From contig CM060841.1 in assembly GCA_030762175.1 (NCBI GenBank), positions 6,351,001 to 6,415,000 on the forward strand: a DNA stretch of 64,000 nucleotides. The letters run 5' to 3'. Made by a program: the position numbers and the translations under genes. Shown here piece by piece: positions 58,400 through 64,000 of the stretch. Every line of letters starts with the position of its first letter. Within the stretch, counting starts at the first letter, position 1. This stretch comes from Metallyticus violacea. Lineage: Eukaryota; Arthropoda; Insecta; Mantodea; Metallyticidae. A model generated the notes under the pieces. It ran no database searches. It saw only the letters and a program-made list of their open reading frames with translations, and was not told the origin of the DNA.

Positions 58400-58860
58400 T
58401 TTTTTTTTTTTTTTTTTTTGCTGGGCCATAAAATTGAAAAAAAGTATTGTAAATTTGGAGGAGTCTGTATGCTGGTTTCGTCACTCGTCATGATCTACTG
58501 CATTTCTTCGCGACGATGAACCAAACCAAATGGTGTAATTTGGACGTCCAGATTTTTCTGTGTCAGACACATTTGTACCCGTTGTTCAAACATAGCAATT
58601 CATTCATGGACGACTCTACAAGAGAGAGAAAGAGAGTCCCCATGTGTCATTGAATTTCTGCACATGTTACACCTTCCATAAGAGTCGTGTGATAGTACGT
58701 TGTTCTTCTCTGCTGTAAATTGGAAGTCTTGCCCTAGCTGTAAGGTGACAAGGACTGACTATAGTCACATGACACTGCACAATGCCCCACCACGCCTTGT
58801 ACAAAATTAGGTCGCCCGGAAATTAATGACTGCTGTGTGACTTAAAATTCAATAAAAAGG
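58400..58860 (-). repeat. Possible transposon N-terminal relic
   Basis: After a poly-T block (58399-58420) the minus strand holds frame fragments such as NLQQRRTTYYH, ACxEIQ and VSDTEKSGRPNYTI. The KSGRP phrase and its spacing resemble helix-turn-helix linkers of Tc1/mariner-type proteins. No catalytic region or inverted repeats were seen, so the assignment is tentative. Confidence 0.3.
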
Positions 58861-60344
58861 CTTTAAATTAAACATGAACTAAGTATAGACAATTAATGGA
58901 ACGTTTTTAAATATCATTGAGATATAAATTATGGTTTCCGAAGAAGATTAAATGTCCCCAGTTGCTCTTTGGTTAGTTGGTTTGTTCCTTAATAAACTGT
59001 AGAGAGTGGTGGTTGGTGAAAGTTGGGGTGAATTTACTGGATGAGGAATTTTTCGCAGCCGCCCAATTACAAGGCAATGCCCAGGCTTTTCTGTCGCAGA
59101 TTCTGATGACATTATCCCCTCTGAAGTAATTATTTCGTCAAGGTGTAAATACTATAATGATTTAAATAGCTGCTATAACTTTTGCCTTTGAGATATGTTT
59201 CTATGCTTCATGATGAGCAAACCGCTGTGCCGATCGTTTACAATTTTACTCTTTATCATAAGTCACAATAAACAAAGAAATGGATCATTTTTTTTGTTTT
59301 TCAAAATAAACGAAGCACCAATTTTATACTGGACGATCCTCTATTAATGCATGAGGAATCTATGTATCAACCCTTTTCTTCTTTTCCTTTTTTCCTGTTC
59401 TATTCAAAGGGATTGCAATACTGAAGACGCAAGCCTGAATTCCGTAGCGCCGTCTAGATGAAGATTTACTTAAGTCGATACACTGACCAGCACACACTTT
59501 AGTGCCTCGAGTTTAACACTGTCCTAGGTATATTTGACCCACTGATTCCAAAAATGGTACCAATTTTCCCCTATCAGCTTTTGTTTTTTAGATTACAGCA
59601 ATAATGTCATATAGCACCCCTCACTCTGATCGCCTGTCTAAAATCAGAATATTTTAATGTAGTATTTTAATTAATGCCCCTTTAGCATGAAAATATATAT
59701 TACAAATTAAGTAAAAAAGTAATACACAAAATATGTTTATTTCAAATCAAAAGCATAAGTTAGGATACGAAGCACTCGATCATTCGAAACATTGGAAGAT
59801 AATTTTGTAAGAATTTCAAGAGTAGGAACGGCCCTTCTAGTGTCCGAACAGAAATCTACCATCATGTATGTATCCCATCTTCTTTGTCATCGTTTTTGTC
59901 TTTGTGAAATCGTTCACTTTGCTCTACGCTTACGTTCTCTGGAAAGCGAACTATCACCGTGCAGATTTTAACATTCATTTTACAGCCAAGCCTGAAATGA
60001 AAGCGCATTTCCTCTGTACTAATTGACCGTATTTGTCTGCGTTCCACAGCCAAAGAAGTTTCTCATACTCGTAACATGAACAAATAAAGACCAAGTCACT
60101 TAAATTCTATGAAATATGGATAATTTATCGGCTGTCTGATCTGTGGATCTGAAAAATGTCAGCGTTCAGTTTTTTCATCTTAAGTCATAAACTATATGCA
60201 TATTCAGGCACAAATAATCTTTATTCAAGGCCTTTACAAATTGTTTCATTAAGCCTAGTTTTATATGTAATGATGGCAAGATGATTCTATTCCATGCAAC
60301 CAAAAGTGCTTGGATTACATTTTTAGTCCAAACACCAATCTTCT
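58861..60344. other. No recognised gene
   Basis: AT-rich sequence without identifiable features. Confidence 0.5.
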
Positions 60345-60649
60345 TGTCGGTCCTGGTGGTGTAGTGGAAACTATACTTGCCTTCTAAACCCAAGATCGTG
60401 GGTTCGATCCCGGCCAGGACCGATGATTTTTTCCTGGTGTAAAAATCCTAAGTATGGCTTTCTTCGGAAGGAAAATAAAGCCGTGGGTACCGTGTCGTAC
60501 ATTTACGGCACGATAAAGAACCTCAAGCCTGAAAGAAGAGACCTCTGAGCAAAATTTGTCAGCAGTTTCACACCCTGAATTGAATGGGACACTGATAAAC
60601 TGAGGTGTTAAAAAGCGTCCGTAAATAAACCATATAAAAATAATAAATG
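60345..60649 (+). mobile_element. SINE-A copy, plus strand
   Basis: Head CGGTCCTGGTGGTGTAGTGG, loop CTTCTAAACCC, B-box GTGGGTTCGATCCCGGCC, complete body and tail to GTCCGTAAATAAACCATATA. Imperfect direct repeats ACCAATCTTCT (60334-60344) and ACCAACTTTCT (60650-60660), 9 of 11 identical, probably represent the TSD. Confidence 0.94.
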
Positions 60650-61468
60650 ACCAACTTTCTCTTTTCTTACCCAATGTTCATGGCTACTAATCCGGAGGTA
60701 ATCGAATCTCAGTCAGATCAAGCTATCTGAGTAATTTTTCTTCTTCTTTTTTTATTTAAAGTTTTTCTTTATCCTGAGAAGGTGAATGCCGGTCACTTTT
60801 CAAGCGGCAAGGACTCCGTGTTCATTTGCGACATCATTAATTCATACACCTATTGTACTATTCCACAGCCTACAGACGTCGCGAGAAGACCAGTGTAGTC
60901 AAAACGACAATAAATGCAACTGTCATCGAAATGGTTTTGGATTACCTACAAGTCACTGGGTATTCCAAAATTTTAGCATTTTCTCTTTCCATTTGTATAT
61001 GGCACAAAATTTCTATACAAGATTTGCATGCAATATTAGAAGTTCATACCTTGTTTGGATCTACATGTTTGATTATGTAGTCAATGAAAGCTATTAGATG
61101 AACACCTAAAAAACAAAACAGTTTTGACATTTGAGCGTTATATTTTTATATCAATGTATATTACCAGAAAGCAGTAAACGAATACATTTTAAATTAACTT
61201 CATTCCACATAGAAAATGTAGGTAATTTAAATACATAAGTACTCCATTCAGATAAGAAAGCTTATTACAATATTACGATTCTGAAGAAGAGAACTTTTTT
61301 TTTAAATTAACCAAAAGTATACAAATTCAAACATATGTAAGAAACTAGAGCTTATACGATCCATGCAATGCAAATTTTTGACTCAGCGTCCAAAATAACA
61401 TCTGACAGTCAAGGAACAAAAAATTAATAAATAAACAAATAAAAATAAATTAATAATTAATAATTAGT

Positions 61469-61470
<2 letters not shown>
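60650..61470. other. No recognised gene
   Basis: Overlapping frames at 60786-61097 and 60853-61080 have no recognisable domain. Confidence 0.45.

Positions 61471-61472
<2 letters not shown>

Positions 61473-61524
<52 letters not shown>
61473..61524. repeat. (GT)n microsatellite
   Basis: About 26 GT units. Confidence 0.97.
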
Positions 61525-61527
<3 letters not shown>

Positions 61528-62465
61528 CTTCAATCGTAGTATCAAAGTATCATTTTCGTATCAACGCGGATCTGTACATTTAAAAGTGCTTCCACAATGA
61601 TTTGATGACATTGTGCTTATGTTTAAACTCGTATAAAAAATTATATGCACGCAATAGCAAATCCTTGTCCTAACATAAGGAACTTTAAGTAGTGTAAATA
61701 TTTTCATTTATAGCAATAGTAGCTTAGAGTTGGCCAGATGTAAATCATGTTACAATTACAATAATTTTCAAACTATGCATTTTAAAGTCAATAATTCAAA
61801 ACTCCAATTACTAGATAAATTTTAACAGCTGTCAAAATTTTAATTAATGGTTTTGAAAATATAGCACGCCACGAGAGCAAAGGTGTTTATTATTTTTGCT
61901 TATTTTTATACAAATTTCATCTTACTATTTCACTCATGTGACGTTATCTTAAGTTCAATTAATGTAACGAAGCAAAATTTTGAAATTGGACCAATCACAG
62001 CCGGTTTACGGAGTAAAATTATCGAAAAGAAATTAACAAATCCGTTTTATCACGCAAGGTGCATTTGTCTTGTGGTCAGTGTAGCCACATTGTATATAAT
62101 TCCTGAACACGTATCACTGACCACTTTTGCCAGAGGCGGTGGGGAGCCATTAATAGCAACAAAGGCATGGACAATCGACAATCATAACGCAAAACAGAGA
62201 GTTCTTAAAACCGTTTTGGTGATGCGTCAAATGCGCAAATTTATCTTATCATTAGAAATTCCAAACCACATAATATAAAGTAAAATAGAGACACTGTATA
62301 TTGTCTCCCCCCCCCCCCCCGTTGGTATTAGAAAATCGAACGGTAGCTTTGTAAAAGTCGACTTTATCCATTCACTTTTATCACAGTTCGGTTTCCGAAT
62401 ACAATATATGCATAAGTATAATATTTTATTATACAAGTGTTAATATTCTGTGCGCGTATTTCAAA
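61525..62465. other. No recognised gene
   Basis: A 131-codon frame (61883-62278) has no ATG until near its end and no family signature. It could be an exon fragment or chance. A C-run lies at about 62309-62320. Confidence 0.4.
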
Positions 62466-62537
62466 TACAGAGGGTGCCAAAAATGTGTACACACTTTCAC
62501 AGTAGATATCTATTTAATATATTTCAAAGTTGGACCG

Positions 62538-62836
62538 TTTGTTTGTTTGTTTGGCTTATTTACCGACGCTCTTTAACATCTCAGGTCGTCAGCGCCCCAT
62601 TCAATTCAGGGCGTGAAACGGCCGCAAATTTTGCTCAGAGACCTCTTTTTTCAGGTTTGAGGTTCTTTATCGTGCTGTAAATGTACGACACGGGACCCAT
62701 GGCTTTACTTCCCTTAAGGAAGCCATACTTAGGATTTTACGCCCGAAAAAATCCATCGGTCCTGGCCGGGATCGAACACGCGATCTTGGGTTTAGAAGGC
62801 AAGTATAACCATACTCCTACACCACCAGGACCGACT
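62538..62836 (-). mobile_element. SINE-A inserted in M2 copy 3
   Basis: Complete minus-strand SINE-A. The flanks AAGTTGGACCG (62527-62537) and AAGGTGGGCCG (62837-62847) agree at 9 of 11 positions and are both M2 leader sequence. M2 copies 1 and 2 show the site without the SINE. Confidence 0.94.
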
Positions 62837-63024
62837 AAGGTGGGCCGAAAAACAAGAGTAATGTGTAGTATGATGTTCTGTTGACAGGTGTGACTCACAT
62901 TACGTTACGATAGCGTTGCTACGTGACCGGTAAATCAACAATGAACAAATGAAGCCAAGACTATCGTATGATGTTCTGTAAAAATGTGACTCATATTAAG
63001 TTATGCTAGTGCTTCTGCAGCAAA

Positions 63025-63355
63025 ATGGAACCAAAAGTATCCTTTGAACAGCAGAAAGCAATTTTGAAGTGGTATTGGAAAATCAAGAATGTTGAAGTTC
63101 AAAGGCAATGGAGACGTGTGTACAGAACAGAACCATTCTCCAGATCTAACCCCGTTAGATTTCTACCTATGGGGAACTCTTAAGGATGCTGTATATCGTA
63201 GAAAACCAGCTACATTGACAGCACTTCGGGAAGAAATTGAAATGGCATGTACTGCAATCGCTGAGGACACTTTCGCAAACGTTACTCAATCAGCAGTTCA
63301 ACGTACTTAGAAGTGTATCGACGCCGATAGTGGGCATTTTGAGCAACTGTTGTAA
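63025..63355 (+). pseudogene. M2 transposase, N-term fused to C-term by deletion
   Basis: ATG at 63025 opens MEPKVSFEQQKAILKWYWK and reaches VQRQWRRVYRTEP, the first helix-turn-helix of DUF4817-type transposases. Immediately afterwards comes HSPDLTPLDFYLWGTLKDAV (third catalytic aspartates intact) in a different frame, then TLTALREEIEMACTAI, and the conserved end CIDADSGHFEQLL with stop at 63353-63355. Everything between, including the first two catalytic acids, is deleted. The deletion endpoints differ from copies 1 and 2. Confidence 0.88.
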
Positions 63356-63485
63356 CTGTAAAAGTCTAAGATGATTAGTGCTCATTATTTTCTGTTTGTG
63401 TGAAGTCCGTTTTGTTATGTTAACACAGATTTTTTTTTTTTTTTTTTTGCTTGAAACGTGTATACATTTTTTGGCACCCTCTGTA

Positions 63486-64000
63486 TATATCACTTTTATT
63501 ATTCCATTCATGAAATAGTTCCGTATTTTGCTATTCTCTGTTGGCATTACTGATAATCGGCGTTCTTCTGTCACAAGATTGCTTGAAAAGGTTAAGTATA
63601 AATATACAATTACTACAATTTTGTAAGCCAAGTTTAGAGGAATTGTATTTAAATTAATATTTTATTCGTGAAATATTACTAATAAACATCACTCGAGAGT
63701 GTGAGCTTTCCCAATAAATTCGCTCACTACTCACTACGTTCGTGAATTTATCGGTAATCTCAGACCCTCTCGTGATATTACTTATGATAACTAAATAAAC
63801 TGTGATACACATTATGATTAATGTTCTTGGAATATATTAAATTATTTCAAAACTAATACGTTACTTTTTAGTGTGAATATGGTGTAAATTATGGTAAATA
63901 AAAAATATCTTCTTTGATAACCCCTGTTCTATATAAAAACGGAAGGGGCACCGTTGTCACTATTGCAGAACTAGAAATCTACATTGAAGACATAGATGCA
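63486..64000. other. No recognised gene
   Basis: AT-rich window end. Nothing is identifiable. Confidence 0.5.

Larger units (their letters stand above)
62468..63483 (+). mobile_element. M2 element copy 3, complete ends, deleted core, carries SINE-A
   Basis: The ends are a perfect inverted repeat at the tips (CAGAGGGTGCC at 62468, GGCACCCTCTG ending at 63483), flanked by TA at 62466-62467 and 63484-63485. The leader has a duplicated segment (TGATGTTCTG at 62871 and 62969). Inside, a short N-terminal piece is joined directly to the third catalytic motif. A 19-base T run sits near the right end. Confidence 0.93.

Noticed and set aside
61883..62278. 131-codon frame
   Set aside because: Opens at GTG, has no ATG until the last codons and no recognisable domain. 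An exon cannot be excluded but is not supported.
1..64000. CRISPR arrays, bacterial operons, ribosome binding sites, LTR retrotransposons, LINE reverse transcriptase
   Set aside because: None seen. The sequence is eukaryotic in character, and I found no reverse transcriptase, protease or integrase motif and no pair of long terminal repeats.

Overview
This is eukaryotic, AT-rich, non-coding DNA. The transposon set (DD34D mariner, Tc1, DUF4817-type and pogo-like relics, plus several tRNA-derived SINE families) fits an arthropod, most likely a large hemimetabolous insect genome such as a cockroach, termite or relative. The taxonomic call is an inference; no host gene in the window confirms it. 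I found no convincing host protein-coding gene, no rRNA and no intact tRNA gene. The window is best read as intergenic or deep intronic DNA. The only recognisable proteins are broken transposases.

Layout. 0-9 kb: SINE-A and SINE-B copies, AT, CA and AAT microsatellites, a complete but dead mariner (M1 copy 1, 5.8-7.0 kb) and a Tc1-like relic (7.2-8.2 kb). 9-10.3 kb: M1 copy 2. 12-16 kb: two short imperfect tandem arrays and a SINE-B with a perfect target-site duplication (TSD). 17.8-20 kb: two further mariner relics and a non-autonomous element (family E) in which a transposase N-terminus is joined to a C-terminus. 22 kb: a pogo/Tigger-like N-terminal domain. 24-25 kb: M2 copy 1 (DUF4817-type) abutting a SINE-B. 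26.9-27.8 kb: a tandem array with a period of about 140 bp. 28-36 kb: mostly unannotated AT-rich DNA with SINEs and an M1 end fragment. 36.9-39 kb: a SINE-B and a Tc1-like element that carries a 5'-truncated SINE-A. 43-44.7 kb: SINE-B and M2 copy 2. 46-49.4 kb: SINE-A; SINE-C inside family E copy 2; SINE-A beside SINE-B. 50.9-52.5 kb: M1 copy 4 carrying a SINE-B. 54.6-55.9 kb: M1 copy 5, which has the longest open transposase fragment. 57-63.5 kb: SINE-B, SINE-A, a GT microsatellite, and M2 copy 3 carrying a SINE-A.

How the parts relate. Several SINEs have clean direct repeats of 11-14 bp, and three sit inside other transposons for which uninterrupted paralogous copies exist in the same window. 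This gives a relative insertion order: M1, M2, family E and the Tc1-like element are older than the SINEs inside them. All transposases are inactivated by stops, frameshifts, deletions or catalytic-residue loss. The three M2 copies and the two family E copies are internally deleted, as expected for non-autonomous derivatives. No new functional system is evident. The most interesting items are the nested insertions, the shared internal deletion of family E, the conserved 5'-leader duplication in M2, the GATA-motif leader of M1, the head/tail similarity of SINE-B and the 140-bp array.
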